A DNA stretch of 64,000 nucleotides, from positions 80,409 to 144,408 of the forward strand of contig JAEWVC010000008.1 of the NCBI GenBank assembly GCA_023459275.1. Direction: 5' to 3'. A model generated the notes under the pieces. It made no database searches, was not told where the DNA came from, and saw only the letters and a list, made by a program, of their open reading frames with translations. Positions 1-8,586 of the stretch are shown in pieces (position 1 is the stretch's first letter; the number at the start of each line of letters is the position of its first letter). Both the position numbers and the translations under genes were made by a program. The DNA comes from Bacillota bacterium. Lineage in GTDB: Bacteria > Bacillota > Clostridia > Christensenellales > Aristaeellaceae.

Positions 1-674
1 TGTACGGCCTTGGCATCCGCATGATGGGCATCACCTACTCCGAGAGCAACGCGCTGGGCTCCGGCCTGAAGGAAGACTGCGACGGGGGCCTGACCAAGTT
101 CGGCAGGCAGGCAGTTAAGCGCATGAATCAGGTGGGCATGCTGATCGATTGCTCCCACGCCGGGCCCCAAACCACGCTGGACACGGTGGAGTATTCTGAA
201 AAACCGCTAATAGTAAGCCACATCGGGGCCAGGGCTCTGTGGGACAGCAAGCGCCTGTGCGGCGACGATGTTTTGAAGGCTGTGGCGCAAAAGGGCGGCG
301 TTCTGGGCGTGGAGGCCGCGCCCCACACCACCATGACCAAAACCCATAACACCCACGACCTGGATTCCTACATGGAGCATTTTGAGTACATCGCCAACCT
401 GGTGGGCATCGACCATGTGTCCTTCGGCACGGACGGCCTGTACGGCGACCATGTGGGGCTGCACCACCTGTTCGCTAAAAGCCTGGCTACCGGCGACACA
501 AAAAACAGGCAGACGGCCTATGAGGAAGTGCCCTATGTGAAGGGCCTGGAAAACCCCACAGAGGCTTCCGTCAACATTCTGCGCTGGCTGGTGAAGCGCG
601 GATACGGCGACGGCGATATCCGCAAGGTGCTGGGGGAAAATGCCCTGCGCGTTTTGCGTAAGGTGTGGATTTGA
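1..674 (+). CDS. Membrane dipeptidase (peptidase M19), 5' end outside window
   Basis: This is the C-terminal part of a renal-dipeptidase-like zinc hydrolase. The family cleaves dipeptides, including ones with a D-residue at the C-terminal position. The reading frame is already open at base 3, so the N-terminal half lies upstream. Visible family motifs are the metal-ligand histidines in IDCSHAG and VSHIGARAL and the downstream aspartate segment FGTDGLYGDHVGLHH. It is closely similar along its whole visible length to the complete paralogue at 7337-8536, starting at that protein's YGLGVRQMGIAYS segment. It is followed by a terminator hairpin at 720 and then the first D-aminoacylase gene. Together with the racemase and acylases downstream, it suggests catabolism of D-amino-acid-containing peptides, which is an inference. 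Confidence 0.9.
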   Translation, partial: YGLGIRMMGITYSESNALGSGLKEDCDGGLTKFGRQAVKRMNQVGMLIDCSHAGPQTTLDTVEYSEKPLIVSHIGARALWDSKRLCGDDVLKAVAQKGGVLGVEAAPHTTMTKTHNTHDLDSYMEHFEYIANLVGIDHVSFGTDGLYGDHVGLHHLFAKSLATGDTKNRQTAYEEVPYVKGLENPTEASVNILRWLVKRGYGDGDIRKVLGENALRVLRKVWI

Positions 675-719
675 CGCGATTCTTCCGCCTGGTGCGGGCG
701 GGAAGGGAGTGCCCCTTCC

Positions 720-741
720 AAACCGCCCTTGGGCGGTTTTT
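720..741 (+). terminator. Rho-independent terminator after the first dipeptidase
   Basis: The arms AAACCGCCC (720-728) and GGGCGGTTT (731-739) form a GC-rich hairpin followed by a short T-run. It lies 46 nt after the dipeptidase stop and just before the ribosome binding site (AAAGGAGG) of the next gene. A second small hairpin, GGAAGGG/CCCTTCC, sits immediately upstream at about 701-719. Confidence 0.75.
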
Positions 742-776
742 ACTTTTGAAGAAAGTTCACCAAAGGAGGCTTACGC

Positions 777-2384
777 ATGGTTGATGTATTGATCCGGGGC
801 GGTTTGGTGGTGGATGGCACCGGGGCCAAGGGCTTTGTCGGCGACGTGGCGGTGAAGGATGGAAAGATTGTGGCGGTAGCGCCCAAGCTTACCGTGGAAG
901 CGGAAAAAGTGGTGGATGCCGCCGGCAAGGCGGTGATCCCCGGCCTCATCGATCCCCATGTGCACGAGGAGTATGTGTGCCTCTTGGACGGGGCCATGGA
1001 GCTTTTCATGCGCCAGGGCGTAACCACCTGCCTGAGCGGCAACTGCGGCCATTCCCTGTTCAACGCGCCCACGGAAAAGGCCATTGACTACTACTGGCTA
1101 AACGGTCTGTTCAGCGATATGCAGCGGGAAAAATACAAAAAGCTCTTTCCCCAGTGGGAGGACTTTGCGGGTTACGCAAAATACTGGGAGGAAAAGGGCT
1201 GCAACATGAACATGGCCATCCTCCAGGGCCACGGCACCATCCGCTGGCTCGTGATGGGCGGGGCCATTGACCGCAAGCCCACCCCGGAGGAAAAGGCGCA
1301 AATCGATGCCATCCTGCGCAAAAACATGGAGCAGGGGGCCTGGGGCGTTTCCTTCGGCCTTTCCTACGTGCCCAGCCGCTATGCCGATACGGATGAGCTG
1401 TGCGATGTGGTGGAGGTCGTCAAGGAATACGATGGCGTGGCCGCCGCCCACCTGCGCCACCACATCGGCATGCTCCCTTGTACCGAAGAATTTATCGAGG
1501 TGGGCCGCCGCACCGGCGCGCGGGTTCAAATCTCCCACCTAAAATCCGTAAATCCGGAGTGCTTTGAGGCCGTGCAAAAAGCCGCAGAAAGCGGCATGCG
1601 CATCACCGTGGACACCATCCCCACCTCCACCGGGCATCTGGTGCGCAAGGACAGGATGCTGCAATTCGTCATGGCCGTGTCCGACACCCTCTTTGACAAG
1701 GGGATGGAAGGCGTCAAGGCGGCGCTGCACACCCCCGAGGGCCGGAAAACAGTCTTGAAGGACGCCTACATGTTCCCCGCGGACAGGAATCTGCTGTTTA
1801 TCGTCTGCTCCCAGAACCCGGCGCTGGAGAACCGTTCCGTGGCGGACATCGCCAAGGAGTGGGGGAAAGACCCGGACGAGGTGCTGCTGGACCTTTTGGG
1901 GGATGACAAGGAGTACACCTTCTACCTGGGCGGCGCTTCCCGGCCCGATTTTCCCCATGTGCCCCACGCAAAGAGCATCATGGACAACCCCTATGTCTGC
2001 GTGGGATCGGATGAGCTGATGGGCGACCCGCAGGATATGGGCGGCTGGTACGAGCTCCAGCGCCGGGGCGCGATGCCCATCTTCTGGCAGATGTATCTGA
2101 AGGCAGGGGTTCCCTTGGAGGAGATCGTGCGCCGCAACACCGGCATGATCGCCGACCATCTGGGCTTCATGGGCCGGGGCAAGCTGCAGGTGGGCAACTG
2201 GGCGGACATCGCCGTGATCGATGTGGAGAACTTCCGCTATCCTACCCCCGACGCCATTGATTACCGCAACCCCAACACCATGGCTACGGGCGTTCAAACG
2301 GTTTTGGTCAACGGCGTTGTCACGGTGGACGGGGGAGAACTCAAAAAGCCCATGGCGGGCAAGCTTCTGCGCCACGGGCGCTAA
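777..2384 (+). CDS. N-acyl-D-amino-acid deacylase family amidohydrolase (paralogue 1)
   Basis: This 535-residue metal-dependent amidohydrolase is of the D-aminoacylase type, which hydrolyses N-acyl-D-amino acids to D-amino acid plus a carboxylate. The N-terminal composite beta-domain (VLIRGGLVVDGTGA) leads into DPHVHEE with His61 and His63. Cys90 lies in GNCG, a hallmark of D-aminoacylases, where this Cys is a zinc ligand. His225 (AHLRHH), His254 (SHLK) and Asp412 (GSDELMGD) fit the remaining metal and catalytic positions. Length matches the family (about 480-540). The start follows a strong AAAGGAGG site. The next paralogue begins 18 bp downstream, so the two are co-transcribed. There is no signal peptide, so it is cytoplasmic. 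The acyl substrate cannot be told from the sequence. Dihydroorotase- or hydantoinase-like activity is less likely because of the GNCG motif. Confidence 0.88.
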   Translation: MVDVLIRGGLVVDGTGAKGFVGDVAVKDGKIVAVAPKLTVEAEKVVDAAGKAVIPGLIDPHVHEEYVCLLDGAMELFMRQGVTTCLSGNCGHSLFNAPTEKAIDYYWLNGLFSDMQREKYKKLFPQWEDFAGYAKYWEEKGCNMNMAILQGHGTIRWLVMGGAIDRKPTPEEKAQIDAILRKNMEQGAWGVSFGLSYVPSRYADTDELCDVVEVVKEYDGVAAAHLRHHIGMLPCTEEFIEVGRRTGARVQISHLKSVNPECFEAVQKAAESGMRITVDTIPTSTGHLVRKDRMLQFVMAVSDTLFDKGMEGVKAALHTPEGRKTVLKDAYMFPADRNLLFIVCSQNPALENRSVADIAKEWGKDPDEVLLDLLGDDKEYTFYLGGASRPDFPHVPHAKSIMDNPYVCVGSDELMGDPQDMGGWYELQRRGAMPIFWQMYLKAGVPLEEIVRRNTGMIADHLGFMGRGKLQVGNWADIAVIDVENFRYPTPDAIDYRNPNTMATGVQTVLVNGVVTVDGGELKKPMAGKLLRHGR

Positions 2385-2402
2385 AGGAAGGGAGACAGCG
2401 GT

Positions 2403-4007
2403 ATGGATACTGTTATTCGCGGCGGCCTGATCATCGACGGCACCGGCGCGCCGGGGTTTGTTGGGGATGTGCGTATATCCGGCGACCGTATCCTGGCGGT
2501 GGGAAAGGATTTAAACACGGACGGCGCCCAAGTGGTGGACGCAACGGGGAAAATCGTGATCCCCGGCCTCATCGATCCCCATGTCCATGAGGAATGGATT
2601 TGCCTGATCGACGGCACCTATGAGCTGTTCATGCGCCAGGGGGTCACCACCACGGTGAACGGTAACTGCGGCCACTCCATCGCCCCCGGGCCCACGGACA
2701 ACGTGATCGAATACTACTATGGCAACGGCCTCATGAGTGAGCGGCAGCGGGAAGTGTACAAGAAAACCTTTCCCGAATGGTCCGACTTTGACGGCTACGC
2801 CAAAGCGGTGGAAAGCAAGGGAACCAACCTCAACCTGTGCACGCTGATGGGCCACGGCACCCTGCGCTGGACGGTGATGGGCGGGGCCTTCCACCGACCC
2901 CCCTCCAAGGAAGAGGAGGAAAAGATATGCGCGCTGCTGGATGAAAACCTGTCCCAGGGCGCTTTCGGCCTCTCCTTCGGCCTGGATTATGTGCCGGGCC
3001 GGTATGCCGAAACGGAGGAGCTTGCCACCTTCGCCAAGGTGGTGGCCAAGCACAACGGCGTCGCGGCGGCCCACCTGCGCCATGTTTTGGGTGTGAAGGA
3101 AGCCACCGAGGAGTTTATCGAGGTGGGCAAACGCTCCGGGGCCAAGCTGCAGGTGAGCCACCTGCGGGCAAGCTGCCCGGAGGCCTACGATGCGGCCCTT
3201 GCCTATGCAAAAGAAGGCGGGAAGGTGCTCATCGACACCATTCCCGCTACCACCGCCCACTGCCAGAGCAAGGACAGGGCGCTGCTTTTCATGATGTCCA
3301 CCTGCGACGAGCTCTTCGACCAGGGGCTGGAGGGCGTCAAAAAGGCCATCCGCACCCCGGAAGGCCGGGCGCTTTTGCGCAAGGATCCCTATTTTGTGAA
3401 CCGGGACCAGAGCAAAAATACCCTGTGGATGACCGGCGATCCAACCATGGATGGCCGCAGCGTGGCGGAGCTGGCCGAAAAGCTGGGCAAAGACCCCAAG
3501 GAATACCTGCTGGACCTGCTGGCCGGGGACATGGATTTCGTCCTTTGGTGCGGCGGGGCCGGGCGCAAGGATTTCTCCATGGATTCCCACGTGCAGAGCA
3601 TTGTGGACAATCCTTACGTCTGCGCCGGTGCGGATGAGATATTGGGGGACCCGGAGCTGCCCTACGACTGGTACGAGCTACTGCGCCGGGGGGCCATGCC
3701 CAACTTTATTCAGGGGAACCTGAAAAAGGGGATGCCCCTTCATGAAGTCATCCGCCGCAACACCTCCATGGTGGCCGACCACTTCAATATCAAGGACCGG
3801 GGCCGCCTTAAGCCTGGCATGTTCGCCGATGTGGCGGTGATCGACCTTGAAAACTACCGCTTCCCCTCCGAAGCGGAGGTCACCCCCTTAAAGCCCCTCG
3901 CCATGGCCTCCGGCGTTGCCTTCCTGCTGGTTAACGGCGTGCCCACCTTGGAGAACGGCGAAGTCGTAAAATCCTTCCCCGGCCGCGTGTTGCGGCACGA
4001 GGGGTAG
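2403..4007 (+). CDS. N-acyl-D-amino-acid deacylase family amidohydrolase (paralogue 2)
   Basis: This 534-residue paralogue of the preceding gene has the same architecture. His60 and His62 lie in DPHVHEE and Cys89 in GNCG; AAAHLRHVLG and QVSHLRAS carry the later histidines, and GADEILGD the aspartate. It starts 18 bp after the upstream stop, with AGGGAGA before the ATG, so the pair forms one transcript. The two proteins are clearly homologous throughout but differ in many residues around the substrate pocket, for example ATTAHCQSK against TSTGHLVRK. This points to divergence of substrate range rather than a recent duplication. The roughly 300-bp gap after its stop holds a dispersed repeat and small hairpins, so transcription may end or be modulated there. 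Confidence 0.88.
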   Translation: MDTVIRGGLIIDGTGAPGFVGDVRISGDRILAVGKDLNTDGAQVVDATGKIVIPGLIDPHVHEEWICLIDGTYELFMRQGVTTTVNGNCGHSIAPGPTDNVIEYYYGNGLMSERQREVYKKTFPEWSDFDGYAKAVESKGTNLNLCTLMGHGTLRWTVMGGAFHRPPSKEEEEKICALLDENLSQGAFGLSFGLDYVPGRYAETEELATFAKVVAKHNGVAAAHLRHVLGVKEATEEFIEVGKRSGAKLQVSHLRASCPEAYDAALAYAKEGGKVLIDTIPATTAHCQSKDRALLFMMSTCDELFDQGLEGVKKAIRTPEGRALLRKDPYFVNRDQSKNTLWMTGDPTMDGRSVAELAEKLGKDPKEYLLDLLAGDMDFVLWCGGAGRKDFSMDSHVQSIVDNPYVCAGADEILGDPELPYDWYELLRRGAMPNFIQGNLKKGMPLHEVIRRNTSMVADHFNIKDRGRLKPGMFADVAVIDLENYRFPSEAEVTPLKPLAMASGVAFLLVNGVPTLENGEVVKSFPGRVLRHEG

Positions 4008-4068
4008 ATGCGAACGGGGTGACGGGATAGCGGGGCGGAGCTTTTCGTAAAAATCTTCATCCGGCCCA

Positions 4069-4171
4069 ATCGTCGCCGCAATTCGCTACCGCTTTTGCGG
4101 TTTGTTTCGCCAGCCTCCTCCGCCTTGCCTATTGCCTCCACAGGAGGCGGCTTCGGCTACGGAGCCTCCCC
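4069..4171. repeat. Dispersed intergenic repeat, copy 1
   Basis: This stretch of the 4008-4311 gap matches 60449-60551 almost base for base in its core. Both contain GTTTCGCCAGCCTCCTCC, GCCTTGCCTAT and GGCGGCTTCGGCTACGGAGC in the same order and spacing. No coding frame explains the conservation. This copy lacks the 13-bp terminal inverted repeats that flank the second copy, so it is probably a fragment of the same MITE-like element. Confidence 0.7.
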
Positions 4172-4221
4172 GCACCCCACCCTGAAAACTTCAATCTATC
4201 TATTTGATGCCATCCGAAGGT

Positions 4222-4260
4222 CCAGGGCGATCGGAAAGCCCTGGCCGCACCCGTAGGTGC
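4222..4260 (+). other. Two adjacent small hairpins in the leader of the racemase gene
   Basis: CCAGGGC (4222-4228) pairs with GCCCTGG (4238-4244), and GCACC (4247-4251) pairs with GGTGC (4256-4260). They lie about 50 nt before the racemase start. They could be a structured 5' leader or the remains of a repeat. No known riboswitch family was recognised, and no T-run makes them a terminator. Confidence 0.35.
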
Positions 4261-4311
4261 GAAAATCCTCTTATGTGAATAACCTCTCAAATACCAATAA
4301 GGAGCACACCC

Positions 4312-5070
4312 ATGAAGATCGTCTACATCGTCCCCGGCCTCATGCCGGAAGCCGAATGCCGCCGCCGGGAAGCCATGCTCCGGTCTTGGGCTGCTCCCGG
4401 CACCCAAGTGGATGTGGCCTGCGTTACCGAAGGCCCCAACTCCATCGAATCCCTGTATGAGGAGTTCCTGGCCGTTCCCGCCGCCGCCCGGCTGGCGGTT
4501 ATAAAAGAGCAGGAGGGCTACGATGCCGCCATCATCGGCTGCGCCGGGGACCCCGGCGTGGACGCCATCCGGGAACTGACCACCAAAATGCTGGTCATCG
4601 GCCCCGGCGCGGCTTCCTTCCTGGCGGCTGCCATGCTGGGCCACCGCTTTGGGGTGCTGACCCCCGAGGGTGATATGTGGCAGTCCAGCCTGGAGCTGGC
4701 CTTCAAGACAGGCGTCAAGGACAAGCTGGCCGCGGCGGTCTCCATCCGCACCCCCGTGCTGGAAATGATGCGGGACAAAAGGGTGACCATGGAGCGCATT
4801 TTGCAGGCCGGCAGGGCCGCTATCGCGGAAAAAGCCGTGGACACCATGGTCATCGGCTGCATGACCATGGCCTTTATGGATGTGGCCAAGGAAATGGAGG
4901 AAGCCTTGGGCATACCGGTGGTGAATCCCGCCAGCGTGTGTTTGAAATACGCCGAGGCCATGGTAGCCTGCGGGCTGACCCATTCCAAGGCAGCCTACCC
5001 CCTGCCCCCCAAGCTTCAAAGCGGGAAAGTGAAGGATTTTTCGGAGCTTTTCGCCACGCGGCAGGGATAA
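4312..5070 (+). CDS. Asp/Glu/hydantoin racemase family protein
   Basis: This 252-residue cofactor-independent racemase belongs to the Asp/Glu/hydantoin superfamily. The two catalytic cysteines expected for the two-base mechanism are visible: Cys77 in IIGCAGDPG and Cys183 in VIGCMTMAF. GPGAASFLAAAMLGHRFGVLTP is the typical central segment. The ATG follows AAGGAG at good spacing. Its place among D-aminoacylases and dipeptidases suggests that it interconverts D- and L-amino acids, or hydantoins, released by those enzymes. This is inferred from context, and the family also contains arylmalonate decarboxylases and maleate isomerases. The nitroreductase gene starts 33 bp downstream on the same strand. 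Confidence 0.85.
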   Translation: MKIVYIVPGLMPEAECRRREAMLRSWAAPGTQVDVACVTEGPNSIESLYEEFLAVPAAARLAVIKEQEGYDAAIIGCAGDPGVDAIRELTTKMLVIGPGAASFLAAAMLGHRFGVLTPEGDMWQSSLELAFKTGVKDKLAAAVSIRTPVLEMMRDKRVTMERILQAGRAAIAEKAVDTMVIGCMTMAFMDVAKEMEEALGIPVVNPASVCLKYAEAMVACGLTHSKAAYPLPPKLQSGKVKDFSELFATRQG

Positions 5071-5103
5071 ACACGGCAAACTTCCGGCAAAGGAGGGATA
5101 CAT

Positions 5104-5664
5104 ATGGATTTTGAACAGGCGGTATTTTCCCGCCGCAGCATTCGCAGCTTTACGGATCAGGATGTGACCAAGGAGCAGGTGGACAAGCTCATCGCCTACG
5201 GCCACTGCGCCCCTTCCGGCGGCAACCTGAAGGAGTGGCGCTTTGTTGTGGTCCGAAGTGAGGAAGGCAAGCGCAAACTCACCGAGGCCACCTATTCCCG
5301 CAACAGGGAGACCAACCCGCCCCAGCAGTGGCTGCAAATCGCGCCGGTGATCATTGCCGTGGCGGCTGACCATTCCTGCGTGATGAAGCGGTACGGGCGC
5401 AAGGGGCTGGACGAGTTGGTGTACCTGGATTGCGCCTCCGCAGTTCAGAACATGCTGCTGGGCGCCGTGCACCTGGGGCTGGCGGGCTGCTTTATATCCG
5501 GCTTCCGGGAGCACGAAATGAGCGAGGCCCTGGGCCTTCCCGAAACCATGCAGGCGGTGGCGCTGCTGCCCATTGGCTATGCCGCGGCGCCGGGGGTGCT
5601 GCGGCCCACCGTGCCGCCAGAAGAAGTGACTTCTTATGAAACCTACGGCCAAAAGGAGCCGTAA
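5104..5664 (+). CDS. Nitroreductase family FMN oxidoreductase
   Basis: This 186-residue protein of the NAD(P)H-dependent nitroreductase fold begins with the family's FMN-binding segment, FSRRSIRSFTDQ. It continues with APSGGNLKEWRF, where Ser and Asn normally contact the flavin, and ends with the IGYAAAP segment. Length is at the short end for the family (170-220). The start follows AAAGGAGGGA. It lies between the racemase and the third D-aminoacylase with short gaps, so it belongs to the same operon. Its physiological substrate is unknown. In this setting it may reduce or oxidise a product of amino-acid or hydantoin turnover rather than act on nitro compounds. Confidence 0.85.
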   Translation: MDFEQAVFSRRSIRSFTDQDVTKEQVDKLIAYGHCAPSGGNLKEWRFVVVRSEEGKRKLTEATYSRNRETNPPQQWLQIAPVIIAVAADHSCVMKRYGRKGLDELVYLDCASAVQNMLLGAVHLGLAGCFISGFREHEMSEALGLPETMQAVALLPIGYAAAPGVLRPTVPPEEVTSYETYGQKEP

Positions 5665-5691
5665 CCGGCAATGGAAAGAACGAGGCGAAGT

Positions 5692-7299
5692 ATGTACAGC
5701 ACACTCATCCGCGGCGGGCTGGTCATAGACGGAACAGGCAAGTTAGGCTTTTTGGGGGATATCGGCATACAGGACGGCAAAATTGTATCTGTCGGCGCGC
5801 GTTTGGAAGGCGAGGCCGAAGAGGTGGTCGATGCCGCCGGGATGACCGTGTGCCCCGGTTTTATCGATCCCCATGTGCACGAGGAGCTTCCGGCGCTGCA
5901 GGGGGAAACCTTTGAATGCTTTTTGCGCCAGGGCGTGACCACCACGGTGAACGGCAACTGCGGCCATTCCTTGACACCCCTGGCCTCCGATAAAATTTAT
6001 GAGTACATGCGGCTCAACGGGCTGATCTCCGGGGAAGCCGCCGACCGCTTTCAAAAAGAAAATCCCGCCTGGCAGGGCCTTTCCGGCTATGCCGGTATCA
6101 TCAAAGAGCGGGGCGTGAACCTGAACATGGCCTTTCTATTGGGCCATGGCACCATCCGCTGGTGTGTGATGGGCGGCTCCGTGGACCGCAAGCCCACCCC
6201 GCAGGAAGAAAAGGCCATGCAAGCCGCCATCCGCCTGGGCATGGAGGAAGGGGCGGTGGGCATTTCCTCCGGCCTGGCCTATATTCCCGGCCGGTACGCG
6301 GATACGCAGGAACTGACCGGCTGCGCCAAAGTGGCCGGGGAGCTGGGCGGCGTGTACGCCTCCCACCTGCGGGTGCAGCTGGGCCATCTGGAAGCCATCC
6401 GGGAAGCCATCGCCATCGGCAAGGCCTCCGGGGCCAGGGTGCAGGTATCCCACTATCCGCCGGCGGAGGTGGAAGGCTTCCGGGAAGCCATGCGCGCCAG
6501 GGAGGAAGGGCTTGAAATTGCCGTCGATACCATTCCCAAAAGCAGCGGGCACCTAAAGCGCAAGGACAGGCTGATACAGTTTATCCTCTCCGCCTCCAAT
6601 ACGCTTTTCGGCAAGGGGCTGGAAGGCTTTTACGCCGCGCTGAAAACGCAGGAGGGGCGGCAGGAGATCCTGCGCAGCACCCGCTTTCGGGAGCAATTGA
6701 TGGCGGTGAATACCGGCGACCCCAACACGGAAAACAAAAGCCTCAGGGACATTGCCAAAGACCGGGGGATGACCCCGGACGAGGTGTTGCTTAACTATTT
6801 GGAACATGGCCCCGATACCCTCACCTTCTGGCAGGGTGGCATGAACCGGGGAGATTTCCCCGGCGGCGCGTATTTGAAGGAAGTGGCGGAATGCCCCATT
6901 GTGTCCGCGGGATCGGACCGGATCTTCGGGGAGCTTTTTGATCCCACCGCCTGGTACGAGCTGTTCCGCCGGGGCGCGTTCCCCTTCTTTTTTGACAACA
7001 TGAAAAAGAGCGGCATCCCTTTGGAGGAAGTTGTGCGGCGGGTGACGAGCCTGCCGGCCGGGCAGTTCCGCTTTACCGATAGGGGCCGCATCGCCGAAAA
7101 TATGGCCGCCGATCTTGTGATCTTCGATCCCAACCGCTTTTCCTATCCAGGAGAAGCGGAAGCCGATTATTTGAATCCGCGGCAGATGGCCTCCGGGGTA
7201 GACACGGTGTTCGTCAATGGGGAGGCGGCATTGCTTCACGGGGTGATGCAGGACAAAAAGGCCGGGAAGCTGATCTCCATGAACGGGCGGACGCTGTAA
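5692..7299 (+). CDS. N-acyl-D-amino-acid deacylase family amidohydrolase (paralogue 3)
   Basis: This is the third D-aminoacylase-type amidohydrolase in the cluster, 535 residues from the chosen start. An in-frame ATG seven codons upstream (5671) is possible. The ATG at 5692 was preferred because it aligns with the first residue of both paralogues (MYSTLIRGGLVIDG) and has a purine-rich stretch before it. His61 and His63 (DPHVHEE), Cys90 (GNCG), YASHLRVQLG, QVSHYPP and GSDRIFGE match the metal and catalytic positions. It is more divergent than paralogues 1 and 2 are from each other: the second histidine motif is SHYPP rather than SHLK/SHLR. It is followed closely by the complete dipeptidase gene. 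Confidence 0.87.
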   Translation: MYSTLIRGGLVIDGTGKLGFLGDIGIQDGKIVSVGARLEGEAEEVVDAAGMTVCPGFIDPHVHEELPALQGETFECFLRQGVTTTVNGNCGHSLTPLASDKIYEYMRLNGLISGEAADRFQKENPAWQGLSGYAGIIKERGVNLNMAFLLGHGTIRWCVMGGSVDRKPTPQEEKAMQAAIRLGMEEGAVGISSGLAYIPGRYADTQELTGCAKVAGELGGVYASHLRVQLGHLEAIREAIAIGKASGARVQVSHYPPAEVEGFREAMRAREEGLEIAVDTIPKSSGHLKRKDRLIQFILSASNTLFGKGLEGFYAALKTQEGRQEILRSTRFREQLMAVNTGDPNTENKSLRDIAKDRGMTPDEVLLNYLEHGPDTLTFWQGGMNRGDFPGGAYLKEVAECPIVSAGSDRIFGELFDPTAWYELFRRGAFPFFFDNMKKSGIPLEEVVRRVTSLPAGQFRFTDRGRIAENMAADLVIFDPNRFSYPGEAEADYLNPRQMASGVDTVFVNGEAALLHGVMQDKKAGKLISMNGRTL

Positions 7300-7336
7300 T
7301 TTTTGAAAATTGCCGGGTGAAAGGGATGTTGTTGCA

Positions 7337-8536
7337 ATGGGCTTACACAAGCGGTACGACGGGTATAGGGCCTATCAGTACATAGACAAGAGCGAGTACA
7401 AACAGTTTGACCTGGTGGAGGAGGGCGGCTGGTGCGAGCCATATTTGGTGCCGCTGACGCAGGAAGAGGAAGCGCGGTGTTTGCGGCTGATGGGGGAATC
7501 GGTGATCGTTTCCCTCCACGAGCACCCCTGCCTTTTCCCCAAGGACATGACCCTGTCCATAGACTACAAGCATGAGGGCAGGCAGCCCATGGCCTACGAG
7601 CCATTATCCCGCTCGTGCCTTGACGCGGTGTTTGACAACATGATGGACGGCACCTGCGTGATCACCTCCAAGGCCGGGTGGAAATGGACGGACATTATCC
7701 ACGATATCGGCATGCGCCTGTGTGATTTGAAGCACCAAAAATTCGTGATCCGGGGCGAATCGGTGGAGGATATTATCACGGCCCACCGGGAAGGCAAGCT
7801 GGCCTGCGTGATGTGCCTGGAGGGGCCGGGGCCCATTGAGAACGAGCTGGACCGCATTGATGTGCTGTACGGCCTGGGAGTCAGGCAGATGGGGATCGCC
7901 TACAGCCAGGCGAGTTTGCTGGGCAGCGGCATCAAGGAGCGCCGGGACGGCGGGCTTACCGACCTTGGGCGTCAGGCGGTGAAGCGCATGAACGATGTGG
8001 GCATGGCCATCGACTGCTCCCACGCAGGGGACCTGACCACCCTGGAAACCATTGCGGAGAGCAAAAAGCCGGTGCTCTTAACCCACGTGGGCGCCCGCGC
8101 CCTCTGGGACAGCAACCGGCTAAAGGGCGATGATGCCCTGAAAGCGTTGGCGGACAAGGGCGGCGTGATCGGCATCGAGGCCGCTCCCCATACCACCATC
8201 ACCTATGAAAACCGTACCCACAGCATTGATTCCATCATGGAACATTTTGAGTACGTGAAGGACCTGGTGGGCATGGATGCCGTGGCTTTCGGCCCCGATA
8301 CCCTCTACGGCGACCATGTGGGCTTGCACCACGCCTTTGCCGGGCTTTTGTCCATCAAAAGCGTGCAGGCCAAGACGGAATTTCCCCACGTGCCCTATGT
8401 GAAGGGCATGGAAAACCCCACGGAGGCTTCTATCAACATTGTCCGCTGGCTGGTGAAGAAAAACTATTCCGACGCCGATATTCAAAAGGTGATCGGCGGC
8501 AACGCTTTGCGGGCGCTGAAGGAAATATGGGCATAG
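7337..8536 (+). CDS. Membrane dipeptidase (peptidase M19), complete paralogue
   Basis: This complete 399-residue renal-dipeptidase-type metallopeptidase has its first metal motif in VSLHEHPCLF (H-x-H instead of the usual H-x-D). The bridging glutamate is in MCLEGPGPIE, and IDCSHAG and LTHVGARAL hold the later histidines, with FGPDTLYGDHV near the end. The ATG at 7337 was chosen because GAAAGGGA lies about 11 nt before it; an upstream TTG (7310) has no site. There is no signal peptide, unlike the mammalian enzyme. It duplicates the truncated gene at the left edge, so the three acylases and the racemase are bracketed by two dipeptidases. The likely role is cleavage of dipeptides, possibly L-D dipeptides. 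Confidence 0.9.
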   Translation: MGLHKRYDGYRAYQYIDKSEYKQFDLVEEGGWCEPYLVPLTQEEEARCLRLMGESVIVSLHEHPCLFPKDMTLSIDYKHEGRQPMAYEPLSRSCLDAVFDNMMDGTCVITSKAGWKWTDIIHDIGMRLCDLKHQKFVIRGESVEDIITAHREGKLACVMCLEGPGPIENELDRIDVLYGLGVRQMGIAYSQASLLGSGIKERRDGGLTDLGRQAVKRMNDVGMAIDCSHAGDLTTLETIAESKKPVLLTHVGARALWDSNRLKGDDALKALADKGGVIGIEAAPHTTITYENRTHSIDSIMEHFEYVKDLVGMDAVAFGPDTLYGDHVGLHHAFAGLLSIKSVQAKTEFPHVPYVKGMENPTEASINIVRWLVKKNYSDADIQKVIGGNALRALKEIWA

Positions 8537-8586
8537 CGGTCTTTTCATACAGAATCCCTTATTTCAACGGAAGGACGTGACCAACC

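Noticed and set aside
4222..4260. Mini-ykkC/guanidine-type riboswitch for the paired hairpins
   Set aside because: The loops do not have the conserved ACGR sequence and the downstream gene is not a guanidine-related exporter or carboxylase.
4129..5652. A 507-codon minus-strand frame opposite the racemase and nitroreductase genes
   Set aside because: It has no start signal or domain, and the plus-strand products show intact catalytic residues.
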